From Enterococcus faecalis (GTDB taxonomy: Bacteria > Bacillota > Bacilli > Lactobacillales > Enterococcaceae), in NCBI RefSeq assembly GCF_029024925.1, contig NZ_CP118962.1, positions 2,202,001 through 2,266,000 of the forward strand: a stretch of 64,000 nt of DNA, written 5' to 3'. The position numbers and the translations under genes were made by a program. Positions 11,605 through 21,069 of this stretch are shown here, one piece after another (position 1 is the stretch's first letter; each line of letters begins with the position of its first letter). Under the pieces are notes generated by a model, which worked only from the letters and a program-made list of their open reading frames with translations, ran no database searches and had not been told where the DNA came from.

Positions 11605-13089
11605 CTAGGCCTCCTTATTCACCGTTTCCGTTAAATGTTTAACGTCTTTACGCACTTTTTCCAATAAATTCATTTTGTGATTCCAACAATCTGTTGAAAG
11701 GTCCACTGGATATTTCTGCGGATTCAAGTCCCGCTTGTATTCTTCCCAAAGTGAATCTAAATTTTCTTTTGCATATTGTTTAATTTCATCTAAAGTTGGT
11801 AATTCGTACACACGTTTTCCTTCAACGAAAATATCTTGGAGTACTGGCCGTGCTTCAAAATCACGGACATACTTATTAATAAAGGTATGAACGGGATGGA
11901 ACATATAAATTTCTTCTTCTTGGCGAGGATCTTCATTCCAAAGTGTCACATAGTCTCCTTCTGACTTTTTATCAGATTTACGTGTAATGCGCCAGACTTG
12001 TTTTTTCCCTGGTGTTGTCACTTTTTCAGCATTGCTAGATAGTTTAATGGTATCTTTCATTTGACCATCTTCACCTTCAATTGAAACTAATTTAAACACC
12101 GCTCCTAAAGCCGGTTGATCATAGGCGGTAATCAGCTTGGTGCCCACGCCCCATACATCAATTTTTGATTTTTGCATTTTTAGATTCAAAATCGTATTTT
12201 CATCTAAATCGTTCGATGCATAAATTTTTGCCTCAGTAAAGCCAGCTTCGTCCAGTTGTTCACGAACTCGTTTAGAAATATAAGCCATATCGCCACTATC
12301 AATTCGCACACCTAGAAAATTAATTTTATCCCCCATTTCTCGGGCTACTCGAATTGCGCTTGGCACTCCCGCTTTCAAAGTATCATACGTATCAACAAGG
12401 AAAACACAATCCCGATGTGTTTTGGCATACGCCATGAATGCATCATAATCATTTCCATACGACTGAACCAATGAATGAGCATGAGTCCCACTAACCGGAA
12501 TACCAAAAATTTTACCAGCACGAACATTACTTGTCGCGTCCGCCCCACCAATATAGGCGGCTCTTGTGCCCCAAATGGCAGCATCTAATTCTTGTGCCCG
12601 GCGTGTTCCAAATTCCAATAAAGGATCATCGCCTATCACGGATTTAATTCGAGCCGCTTTTGTCGCAATTAATGTTTGGAAATTCACCATATTTAGCAAG
12701 GCAGTTTCTACCAATTGACATTGTGCCAAAGGACCTTCAATTTGAATTAACGGTTCGTTATTAAAAACCAAATCCCCTTCTAAAGCAGAGCGTACAGTAC
12801 ATTTAAATTCAAAATTTGCTAAATACGTCAAGAAATCTTCTGGATATTCTTCAACTTCTCGGAGATATGCAATATCAGATTCTGTAAACGTTAAATTTTC
12901 GAGATAATTGACTAAACGTTCTAAACCTGCAAAAATTGCGTAGCCATGATTAAAGGGCATCTCTCTAAAGTAACATTCAAAAACAGCATGTAAATCTGCT
13001 CTCCCTAATTCCCAGTATGTTTGCATCATATTGATTTGATACATATCTGTATGCAATGTCAAACTATCATCTGCATATGTATAGTCCAT
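11605..13089 (-). CDS. pncB: Nicotinate phosphoribosyltransferase
   Basis: 494-residue enzyme of the long Firmicutes nicotinate phosphoribosyltransferase form, converting nicotinate and PRPP to nicotinate mononucleotide. Recognisable blocks are [16 protein letters not shown] at the start, EFGTRRAQ near residue 160, [11 protein letters not shown] near 202 and VRIDSGDM near 263. First gene of the pncB-nadE pair. No de novo quinolinate genes are in the window, which fits dependence on nicotinate (inference). Confidence 0.96.
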   Translation of the reverse strand: MDYTYADDSLTLHTDMYQINMMQTYWELGRADLHAVFECYFREMPFNHGYAIFAGLERLVNYLENLTFTESDIAYLREVEEYPEDFLTYLANFEFKCTVRSALEGDLVFNNEPLIQIEGPLAQCQLVETALLNMVNFQTLIATKAARIKSVIGDDPLLEFGTRRAQELDAAIWGTRAAYIGGADATSNVRAGKIFGIPVSGTHAHSLVQSYGNDYDAFMAYAKTHRDCVFLVDTYDTLKAGVPSAIRVAREMGDKINFLGVRIDSGDMAYISKRVREQLDEAGFTEAKIYASNDLDENTILNLKMQKSKIDVWGVGTKLITAYDQPALGAVFKLVSIEGEDGQMKDTIKLSSNAEKVTTPGKKQVWRITRKSDKKSEGDYVTLWNEDPRQEEEIYMFHPVHTFINKYVRDFEARPVLQDIFVEGKRVYELPTLDEIKQYAKENLDSLWEEYKRDLNPQKYPVDLSTDCWNHKMNLLEKVRKDVKHLTETVNKEA

Positions 13090-13166
13090 CGTTTTCTACC
13101 TCTATTCTTTGTATTAAAAACTTGTTTATATTATAACAAAAAAATTTTTTTTAGCCTAAAATCTGC

Positions 13167-13577
13167 TTAGACCTCTTTTTCTTTAAAAATGAAAAATTTA
13201 CTGAAGAAATAATTTAAAATCACTACTACAACTTGTGTAATCATTTTCGCCCAAAACGATGAAAAATGAATGCCATCAATTAGGAGAATCATTAAACCCA
13301 TATCAGCCACAAAAGATAAAATTCGGTACCAATAAAATAAGCCCATTTCTTTAAAAAAACCAGCTATGCTTTCATGCTTACTTGCGAATACCCAATATTT
13401 ATTCGTGAAAAAGGCAAATAGAACAGATAAAAACCAACTAATTGTGTTACTTATCTTGTAATCCAGCCCTAACACATTTTGACAAACAAAAAACACAACT
13501 AAGTTGACGACCGTCGTTGCACCACCAAAAAATAAATAAGCCAGTACTTCTCGGTATTTACGAAATAATTCTTTCAA
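13167..13577 (-). CDS. GtrA-like membrane protein
   Basis: 136-residue protein with four predicted membrane helices and the GtrA pattern (YLFFGGATTVVNLVVFF, NKYWVF, IFKEKEV). GtrA proteins are thought to help move lipid-linked sugars across the membrane for wall or teichoic acid glycosylation. The start is a TTG at 13577 with AAAGGA upstream. It has no glycosyltransferase partner beside it, so its target cannot be read from context. Confidence 0.85.
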   Translation of the reverse strand: MKELFRKYREVLAYLFFGGATTVVNLVVFFVCQNVLGLDYKISNTISWFLSVLFAFFTNKYWVFASKHESIAGFFKEMGLFYWYRILSFVADMGLMILLIDGIHFSSFWAKMITQVVVVILNYFFSKFFIFKEKEV

Positions 13578-13700
13578 TTTTCACGCATCCTTTCAACTAA
13601 TCATTTTATCAAACTTCGGCAAGAAAACCTATCTATTTTGTGTAAAGACACAATTCTCTTGCTAATTTTACTATTTATTAAGTATTTATGAAAAACATAG

Positions 13701-13750
13701 TAAGAGTAGAGGAAAAGTTAATCCATGAATGAACTTACCCTCTACTCTTA
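13701..13750 (-). terminator. Terminator after the GH73/LysM gene
   Basis: TAAGAGTAGAGG and its complement enclose an inner AAGTT/AACTT helix, followed on the minus strand by a T-rich stretch. It lies 46 bp after the hydrolase stop and separates it from the gtrA gene. Confidence 0.75.
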
Positions 13751-13795
13751 CTCTAATAATATATTGACTCTATCGACCAATAAGTTAAATCAGCA

Positions 13796-15343
13796 TTAGT
13801 CCTTTAGCTTAGGAAGTGCTATCGTTTGTCCTTCGGTTAATACAGAATACGTTAAGTCATTTGCCTGCTTGAGGGCGGTTAAGGAATAGCCCGTTTTTTT
13901 TGCAATTTTTGCGAGTGTCTCTCCTCTTTTTACTTCATAATACTCAGTAGACTCTGTTTTTGAGTCATTCGCTGTACCATTTGATTGCTCTGCTGTTTCC
14001 AAAGCATTAGTCACCGATTTACTGATTATTAGTGATTGAAGTAACGCTTGTTCTTTCGGTTCTAGAGAAGTCGCCGCTGTATGCTGAGGAATCGTGATTT
14101 TTTGGCCAATATAAAACATTTCTTGAGTCTTTGAATTTTGTTTTAATATGGCTGTTGCTGACACACCAAACGTCTGGCTAATGGTGGCGAGAGAATCTCC
14201 TTTGCTTACTTCATAGATGACTGCTTCTTTTTTTAGCTGTTCTTTGACTGCTTCCTTATCAAACGAAGGTTTCTTTTCTTCTGCCAAATTAGTCACTACT
14301 GGTTTCTTCTTTTCTTGATCGTATTCAGTTAATTGATAGGTTTCAATCAACGCGTTTAATTTTTTATCGTAATATGTATCCGTTGCATAACGACCTGTTA
14401 AAAATTTTGTTGCCTGCTGATAATTCGTCGTGTTTGCTTTCAAAACACCGTGATAAAACGTCGGATTACCCGCCAGCCCATTGATAATTAATTTACTATA
14501 GTCTGTTAATGACTCTTTATAAGATGGATACTGACGAAAATCGGCATGAATGGTGGTCATCTTCCCTTTACCATCATCTTCTTGTGTGGGAAAGCTGACA
14601 CTTTGACCATGGTAAGCGCCTTTAATGCCAAACAAATTATAATTTGGCGCCGCCGCTAACGCACTATTGCCCGAGCCACTTTCTAAAATAGCTTGAGCTA
14701 TCATGACAGAAGCGTATAGATCATGTTGCTGACCAATAACTCGTGCTTCTTCACCAATTTTTCTAATAAACTCAGAAGTAGAAGCATTCCCTTGGACAAC
14801 AAAATTTGCCTCGGCTTGTTGTTGAATTCCTGCTTGCTTTTCCTTTTCTTGACTATTGTCTATCTCTGAATGTACCAACGGCTCTTTGGTCTTTTCAGTT
14901 AATGTAGAATTTTGTGGTTCCTGATTATGAGGCGGCTTTTCAGTGAGTGCTTTACGCTCTTCAGACGCTGGTTGCTCACTTTGTAACGATTCGGTTAGTT
15001 TAGTACTAGCAATTGGCTTTTCTTGTGGCGGTAAACTATTTTCAGATTCTGAAGGTTCCACATTATTTTCCTGATGGTCACCGCTGTCATTTTGTGTTGA
15101 ACTTTCTTGTTGTTCAGACGAACTTATTATTGTTTCGTTCAGCGTTGAAGAAGTAAGGGTTCCTTGATCTTGATTGGCTTGGTCCGCTCTTTTTTCTTCC
15201 AGCGATAGCTGTCGACTTTCGTCCCTCGTTTCGGTCTCTTCTTGAGCGATTAATGGTTCCGAATTGTAGTAACTGGCTCCCGCATAAATCCCTAAAATTC
15301 CAATACATACCAACTTCAAATATCTTGCCTTTCTTTTTTTCAT
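13796..15343 (-). CDS. Secreted GH73 glucosaminidase with two LysM domains
   Basis: 515-residue exported peptidoglycan hydrolase. A signal peptide or signal anchor (residues 1-25, KKRKARYLK then a hydrophobic core) is followed by about 150 residues rich in Ser, Glu, Gln and Asn, probably a flexible linker. A GH73 domain (about 185-345) contains AQAILESGSGNSALA with the likely catalytic Glu, and NLFGIKG. Two LysM modules lie near 375-420 and 463-512. It resembles AtlA/AtlB-type N-acetylglucosaminidases but is not clearly one of them. It is the last of three closely spaced genes (16 bp after the coiled-coil gene), so expression probably depends on the regulator at 16813. Confidence 0.88.
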   Translation of the reverse strand: MKKRKARYLKLVCIGILGIYAGASYYNSEPLIAQEETETRDESRQLSLEEKRADQANQDQGTLTSSTLNETIISSSEQQESSTQNDSGDHQENNVEPSESENSLPPQEKPIASTKLTESLQSEQPASEERKALTEKPPHNQEPQNSTLTEKTKEPLVHSEIDNSQEKEKQAGIQQQAEANFVVQGNASTSEFIRKIGEEARVIGQQHDLYASVMIAQAILESGSGNSALAAAPNYNLFGIKGAYHGQSVSFPTQEDDGKGKMTTIHADFRQYPSYKESLTDYSKLIINGLAGNPTFYHGVLKANTTNYQQATKFLTGRYATDTYYDKKLNALIETYQLTEYDQEKKKPVVTNLAEEKKPSFDKEAVKEQLKKEAVIYEVSKGDSLATISQTFGVSATAILKQNSKTQEMFYIGQKITIPQHTAATSLEPKEQALLQSLIISKSVTNALETAEQSNGTANDSKTESTEYYEVKRGETLAKIAKKTGYSLTALKQANDLTYSVLTEGQTIALPKLKD

Positions 15344-15359
15344 CGCATTTCTCCTTCAT

Positions 15360-16070
15360 TTACCTCTTTATTTCTGCTAATAACTGCTCTATCTGTTGGT
15401 ACGTTCCTGTTGATTCATTCTTGATTGTCAGCATTTGTTCACAATAAGCTTGGTACTCTCTTGCCACTTGCTTCATGCGTGTTAAAGTTGCTAAACGTTG
15501 TTCCATTTCTTCATGAACTGTTGCAACTTGTTGTTTGGCTTGACTAATTGTTTCTTTTGCTTGACGTTTGGCTTCCAATAACACTTCGCCAATTTCTTTT
15601 TGAGAAAGCGTAACGGCTGTGTCTAAATTCTCTTCACTGGTCTGTCTCTGTTGCATCTTTTCTTCAGACAATTGTTTCTGTAAAGAAGTGATAGTTGTTT
15701 CTTTATCACTTAATGTTTCTTTAACATGTTTAAGTTGAACATCTTTTTCGACTACTTGTTTTTGTAATGCTTCCACTTCATTGGTTTGCATTAATAATTG
15801 CTCCGTTAGCTTTTTAATGGATTGCTGATATAGTTGATTTTCTTCTTCTAGTTTTTCAACAAAAGAAAATGACTCTTCTGACAGTTCAGTCGGCACTTGT
15901 TGCTGGACCTGTTTTACTTTTGCGGATTGCTCTTTTGCATAAACGAACTCGTCATCAAAGATTGCTTCTTCTGTTACCGTTGGTTGTGCTTTCATCGATT
16001 GTTCATTTTCAAAATCCGGCATCTTCTCATACTCCTCATCTTCATTGTTTTTAGTCAAAAATTGCCACAT
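15360..16070 (-). CDS. Coiled-coil protein of unknown function
   Basis: 236-residue soluble protein with no signal peptide. After an acidic N-terminal 50 residues, residues about 70-225 are a nearly continuous coiled coil rich in Gln, Glu and Lys (for example KLEEENQLYQQSIKKLTEQL). The overall look is DivIVA/GpsB-like but the N-terminal lipid-binding motif of those proteins is absent. I do not recognise a family. It lies 23 bp after the atypical regulator and 16 bp before the GH73 hydrolase, so a role tied to wall growth or to export of the hydrolase is a guess from context. Confidence 0.7.
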   Translation of the reverse strand: MWQFLTKNNEDEEYEKMPDFENEQSMKAQPTVTEEAIFDDEFVYAKEQSAKVKQVQQQVPTELSEESFSFVEKLEEENQLYQQSIKKLTEQLLMQTNEVEALQKQVVEKDVQLKHVKETLSDKETTITSLQKQLSEEKMQQRQTSEENLDTAVTLSQKEIGEVLLEAKRQAKETISQAKQQVATVHEEMEQRLATLTRMKQVAREYQAYCEQMLTIKNESTGTYQQIEQLLAEIKR

Positions 16071-16093
16071 TTGTTTCTCCTCCTTCGTACCTT

Positions 16094-16813
16094 TTACACC
16101 GTTAACATATAGCCTTTTGAGCGAATTGTTTTGATATATTGTGGTTTGTTCACATCTTGTTCAATTTTTTTACGCAAATGGAAAATCACATTAGCGACAC
16201 GATATTTTCGTTCATTCGCAGTATCTTTCCAGACATTTTTGTAGAGTTCTTCATATGTAATTGTTTGTCCTGCGTGTTTGTATAAATACTCTATTGTGAA
16301 AAATTCCAATTTTGTTAAAAGAATTTCTTCTCCACTTCCCAAGCAAACACTCAAATTTGGCGCAATTAAATACAATCTCTCAGAAAGATTCTTAGTAACT
16401 GTTTGTTCCTCGTTTGCAATAGCTAATTTAGGATAAAAACGTCTTTTTACACGTTGCAATAAATTACTCATGCTTAACATGCATTCTTGACGATCATAAG
16501 AATGATCAAAAACGCCATCTGCACCTAATTGTAAATAAATAATTCGATTGACTTTACTAATTACTTCTGTCCGAGAAAATAACCAAATCGGTAAATCTGA
16601 CTGCTTGCGAATCGTCATTAATAACTCACAACAAGTATTTACTTGCTGGTGGTCAGTAACTTCAATCACTAATCCATCAATATGGTGCAAATGAAGAAGT
16701 ATATTTGTTCCTTGGATGATCTGACATTCTACTTGATTACTAACAAACCAATTTTGACAGTATTCTTTTGTTTCAATTGTCAAAGGAACGACACCAATTG
16801 TATATTTTTCCAT
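16094..16813 (-). CDS. OmpR-type regulator with degenerate receiver domain
   Basis: 239-residue DNA-binding protein. The C-terminal winged helix (about 145-239) is clear: LTKLEFFTIEYLYKHAGQTITYEELYKNVWKD and VANVIFHLRKKIEQD. The N-terminal 120 residues keep the receiver outline (LGADGVFDHSY matches the usual LGADDYLTKPF), but the acidic pair near the start is missing, the phosphorylation site appears to be IEV rather than LxD, and the conserved Lys is not apparent. It is probably not controlled by a histidine kinase, and none is adjacent. First gene of the regulator/coiled-coil/GH73 unit. Confidence 0.85.
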   Translation of the reverse strand: MEKYTIGVVPLTIETKEYCQNWFVSNQVECQIIQGTNILLHLHHIDGLVIEVTDHQQVNTCCELLMTIRKQSDLPIWLFSRTEVISKVNRIIYLQLGADGVFDHSYDRQECMLSMSNLLQRVKRRFYPKLAIANEEQTVTKNLSERLYLIAPNLSVCLGSGEEILLTKLEFFTIEYLYKHAGQTITYEELYKNVWKDTANERKYRVANVIFHLRKKIEQDVNKPQYIKTIRSKGYMLTV

Positions 16814-16855
16814 TTTTCCACCTCAATCTTCCTAATATTCCCCTTCAAAATATAA

Positions 16856-16892
16856 TAATTTTTATTTATATTCTATTAATAAATAAAAATTA
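16856..16892. repeat. AT-only perfect inverted repeat upstream of regulator
   Basis: TAATTTTTATTTAT and its exact 14-base complement are 9 bases apart, about 45 bp before the regulator ATG. It could be an operator for autoregulation, or simply a by-product of AT-rich DNA. The rest of the stretch 16893-17060 holds no gene. Confidence 0.35.
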
Positions 16893-17065
16893 CCAACTAC
16901 TAGTTTTCAAAAAATGATTGTTATTACTAAATTTTATCGAATAAAAACAAGGCTGTCTAGCTAAAACGAAGCCTTTAAATTATCATCTTTTTTGTTAAAT
17001 GAGTAAATATTTGAGAAAATACTATAAGCAAAGATATTATTTAGATTATTTATTCTTTATGTAAA

Positions 17066-17097
17066 AAAAGCTTACGATTTTTCAATCGTAAGCTTTT
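17066..17097 (-). terminator. Terminator after groEL
   Basis: AAAAGCTTACGAT and ATCGTAAGCTTTT form a 13-bp stem with a 6-base loop, followed by a T-run on the minus strand, 18 bp after the groEL stop. Confidence 0.9.
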
Positions 17098-17114
17098 AGA
17101 ATACTTTTTTATTT

Positions 17115-18752
<1,638 letters not shown>

Positions 18753-18797
18753 TCATAATTTTTTTCTTCTATTATATTATTCTGTAAAAGTTGTTTA

Positions 18798-19082
18798 TTA
18801 TTCAACAGTGGCAATAATGTCTTTGGCTGATACAATTAAGTATTCTACGCCTTCGTATTTCACTTCTGTTCCTGAATATTTTTCAAACATTACTGTGTCA
18901 CCAATTTTTACTTCCATCGGAACTTTTGTGCCATTTTCAAGCACACGACCTTCACCTACTGCGATAACTTCACCTGTTTGTGGTTTTTCTTTTGCAACGG
19001 ATGCAAGAACAATTCCTCCAACAGTTTTTTCTTCTTCTTTCGCGACTCTAATTACGACGCGATCGCCTAATGGTTTTAACAC
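18798..19082 (-). CDS. groES: Co-chaperonin GroES
   Basis: 94-residue GroES lid protein ([27 protein letters not shown], with the mobile loop around residues 17-33). The start is set at GTG 19082, seven bases after GGAGGG. A TTG at 19097 would lengthen the protein by five residues but would run through that ribosome site, so it is rejected. First gene of groES-groEL. Confidence 0.98.
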   Translation of the reverse strand: MLKPLGDRVVIRVAKEEEKTVGGIVLASVAKEKPQTGEVIAVGEGRVLENGTKVPMEVKIGDTVMFEKYSGTEVKYEGVEYLIVSAKDIIATVE

Positions 19083-19117
19083 AATAAATCCCTCCAAATA
19101 AAAAGTTTTCGCTTATT

Positions 19118-19144
19118 TTAGCACTCGATACATAAGAGTGCTAA
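19118..19144 (-). promoter_or_regulatory. CIRCE operator of groESL
   Basis: TTAGCACTC-N9-GAGTGCTAA, a perfect match to the HrcA-binding CIRCE element, located between the promoter and the groES start. HrcA represses the operon and releases it on heat shock (family knowledge). hrcA is not in this window. Confidence 0.97.
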
Positions 19145-19156
19145 CTCACACTATTT

Positions 19157-19185
19157 ATAATACTCATTTCACTCTAAAAATGCAA
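19157..19185 (-). promoter_or_regulatory. groESL promoter
   Basis: Minus strand TTGCAT (19180-19185) and TATTAT (19157-19162), 17 bases apart, directly upstream of CIRCE. Transcription would begin just before the operator. Confidence 0.75.
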
Positions 19186-19277
19186 GTCTTTTCTCTCTTT
19201 TTCTTGTCAATTATAAGATACGCATTTTTTATTGAGTATTCTTTTTTCATGGAATGTTTTTCCAATCCTTTAATTCA

Positions 19278-19286
19278 TGGTAAAAT
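19278..19286 (+). promoter_or_regulatory. Extended -10 promoter for ydiK-like gene
   Basis: TGGTAAAAT is an extended -10 element (TG-N-TAAAAT) 28 bases before the ATG at 19315. The -35 region is weak. Confidence 0.4.
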
Positions 19287-19314
19287 AAATTGACTACGAT
19301 TGGAGGCGAATAAA

Positions 19315-19491
19315 ATGAAACAACGTTTACTTACAGCACTAATAGCAACATTCGTTTATTTTGTGATAGCGAATTTAGGAAATCTTGTTTTCAGTGTCAC
19401 AGAAGGAATTGTTTCGACACTTTGGGAATCTCTTTTCTTTTTCTTATTCGTTTTTCTTTTATTAGGATATCGCAATAATCGTAAAAAATAA
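19315..19491 (+). CDS. Small membrane protein, YdiK-like
   Basis: 58-residue protein with two hydrophobic segments (about 6-26 and 33-52) and a basic tail YRNNRKK. The start is ATG 19315, eight bases after TTGGAGG; an upstream TTG at 19300 overlaps that site and is rejected. It stands before a CAAX-protease gene and beside groESL and rex, the same place as ydiK in Bacillus subtilis, which supports a YdiK-like identity more than sequence alone does. Function unknown. Confidence 0.75.
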   Translation: MKQRLLTALIATFVYFVIANLGNLVFSVTEGIVSTLWESLFFFLFVFLLLGYRNNRKK

Positions 19492-19509
19492 TTATAGAAA
19501 GGATTAACC

Positions 19510-20163
19510 ATGACCTTAAGAAAATCAAGTTTATTTATTTTAGTCACATACATTATCGCTTTTTTCGGGCCGTTACTTTTTTCGGGTATTTCCCCCAATG
19601 CAGCGATTAATGTGACAACTGCTCTCTACATTATTGGCGCCCTTGTAATGATTGGCATCTTTTTAAAAACAACAGAACCTTCTCCTTTAGAGGAAACAGC
19701 AACCTTGAAATCACCTATTTTTATTTTTTTACTAGGTGTTAGTGGGATTTTCATTGCCATGCTGATTCAAGGGGTTACTTTTGCCATTGAAGTAGCCATC
19801 ACAGGAGAACAAGCTACTTCTCAAAATACACAAGCTATTGTAGCGGTGATTTTGGCAAATCCTTTATTTATTTTGGCAACTACTATCGGTGGTCCGATTA
19901 TGGAAGAATTCGTCTTTCGTTATGCATTTATCCATTTAATCCAGCCTTTTACAAATTTCTGGATTGCGGCTACTGTTAGTTCGGCGATTTTTTCACTCGC
20001 ACATGCCGATGGTCACTTTTTTGTTTATTTCTTTATGGGATTTTTCTTTGCTCTTTTGTACAAGCAAACTGGAAAAATTTGGACCTCAATTATTGCCCAT
20101 TGCGGCATGAATACGATTGTGATTATTGTTCAACTACTTTTGCATAATGGTGCAATTCAATAA
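19510..20163 (+). CDS. CPBP-family intramembrane metalloprotease, YdiL-like
   Basis: 217-residue polytopic membrane protein of the CAAX protease/bacteriocin-processing (Abi) family. The three conserved motifs are present: EEFVFR near residue 137, a His-containing FSLAHADGH near 163, and the final AHCGMNT near 196, which bind the catalytic metal. Context (groESL, ydiK-like gene, rex) matches B. subtilis ydiL. The substrate is not known; some relatives give bacteriocin self-immunity, but no bacteriocin genes are near. Confidence 0.88.
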   Translation: MTLRKSSLFILVTYIIAFFGPLLFSGISPNAAINVTTALYIIGALVMIGIFLKTTEPSPLEETATLKSPIFIFLLGVSGIFIAMLIQGVTFAIEVAITGEQATSQNTQAIVAVILANPLFILATTIGGPIMEEFVFRYAFIHLIQPFTNFWIAATVSSAIFSLAHADGHFFVYFFMGFFFALLYKQTGKIWTSIIAHCGMNTIVIIVQLLLHNGAIQ

Positions 20164-20201
20164 GAAAAGGGCCTTCGTCTAAACGACTAGGCCCTTTTCT
20201 T
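20162..20201. terminator. Bidirectional terminator between ydiL-like gene and rex
   Basis: AAGAAAAGGGCCT and AGGCCCTTTTCTT form a 13-bp stem between two convergent genes, with T-runs on both strands. Confidence 0.9.
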
Positions 20202-20205
20202 TTGC

Positions 20206-20856
20206 TTATTCTTCTTCGTCAATCAATTCATTGTCATGATGTAAGAAATAAATTAATGTTTGTAATTCGTTGGTTAAGTCAACATTTTGAATTAATACTT
20301 CAGGTGGCGCTACTAAACGCGCAGCCGTAAAGTTTAGAATTCCTTTAACCCCTGCTTCGGCAAGTTTGTTCACAACTTCTTGCGCTTTGCGAGCTGGAAT
20401 AGTTAAAATAGCTACTTCGATTTGTTGAACACGGATTTGTTCCATCATATCTTCCATTGGATAAACCGGAATACCGTCAACAATGCGTCCCACAATATCT
20501 TCATTCACATCAAATGCGCAACTTACACGAATACTGTTGCTTTGATGGAATTTGTACTTTAATAAAGCACTTCCTAAATTACCAACCCCGATTAATGCGA
20601 CATTGGTTAACTCATCTTCATTCAATGTTTTTGCAAAAAAGTTCATTAAGTTTTCAACATCATAGCCGTACCCACGTTTACCTAATTCACCAAAATATGA
20701 AAAGTCACGACGAATAGTCGCACTGTCTACTTGTACCGCTTCACTTAATTCAGTTGATGAGACTTTATTTTTTCCTGTATCATGTAACATTCTTAAGTAG
20801 CGATAATATAAAGGAAGGCGTCGCGCCGTTGCTTTTGGAATAACTTGATCTTTCAC
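20206..20856 (-). CDS. rex: Redox-sensing repressor Rex
   Basis: 216-residue NADH/NAD+-sensing repressor. The winged helix (about 1-80: [42 protein letters not shown]) is followed by a Rossmann domain with GVGNLGSAL near residue 95. The start is GTG 20856 with GGAGG seven bases upstream. High NADH releases Rex from fermentation and respiration genes (family knowledge). It is divergent from the ABC-F gene; the shared spacer carries Rex-like half sites. Confidence 0.97.
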   Translation of the reverse strand: MKDQVIPKATARRLPLYYRYLRMLHDTGKNKVSSTELSEAVQVDSATIRRDFSYFGELGKRGYGYDVENLMNFFAKTLNEDELTNVALIGVGNLGSALLKYKFHQSNSIRVSCAFDVNEDIVGRIVDGIPVYPMEDMMEQIRVQQIEVAILTIPARKAQEVVNKLAEAGVKGILNFTAARLVAPPEVLIQNVDLTNELQTLIYFLHHDNELIDEEE

Positions 20857-20963
20857 AATTGGACCTCCAATACTTTCACTTAAATCTTATCCATTAACAT
20901 AATAGCAGTTTTTCACAATAAAAAGCAATTCTATGGCTCAAAAATAGCATTTTTCTTCAAAAG

Positions 20964-20993
20964 TTTGTGATAAAAGGTATAAACCTTCACAAA
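20964..20993. promoter_or_regulatory. Possible Rex-type operator
   Basis: TTTGTGA and TTCACAAA half sites flank an AGG-N6-CCT inner repeat between rex and the ABC-F gene. The half sites match the Rex consensus TTGTGAA-N4-TTCACAA but are too far apart for one standard site. A further TTCACAAT half site lies near 20912-20919. Confidence 0.4.
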
Positions 20994-21028
20994 GCATTTT
21001 TTGATACGTGCTATTTTAGCAGATTTTA

Positions 21029-21037
21029 TGCTACACT
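21029..21037 (+). promoter_or_regulatory. Extended -10 promoter of the ABC-F gene
   Basis: TGCTACACT fits TG-N-TANNNT, 33 bases before the ATG at 21070. No good -35 is present. Confidence 0.45.
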
Positions 21038-21069
21038 AAGGGCAATGAATTTAGAAATGAGGACTACTG

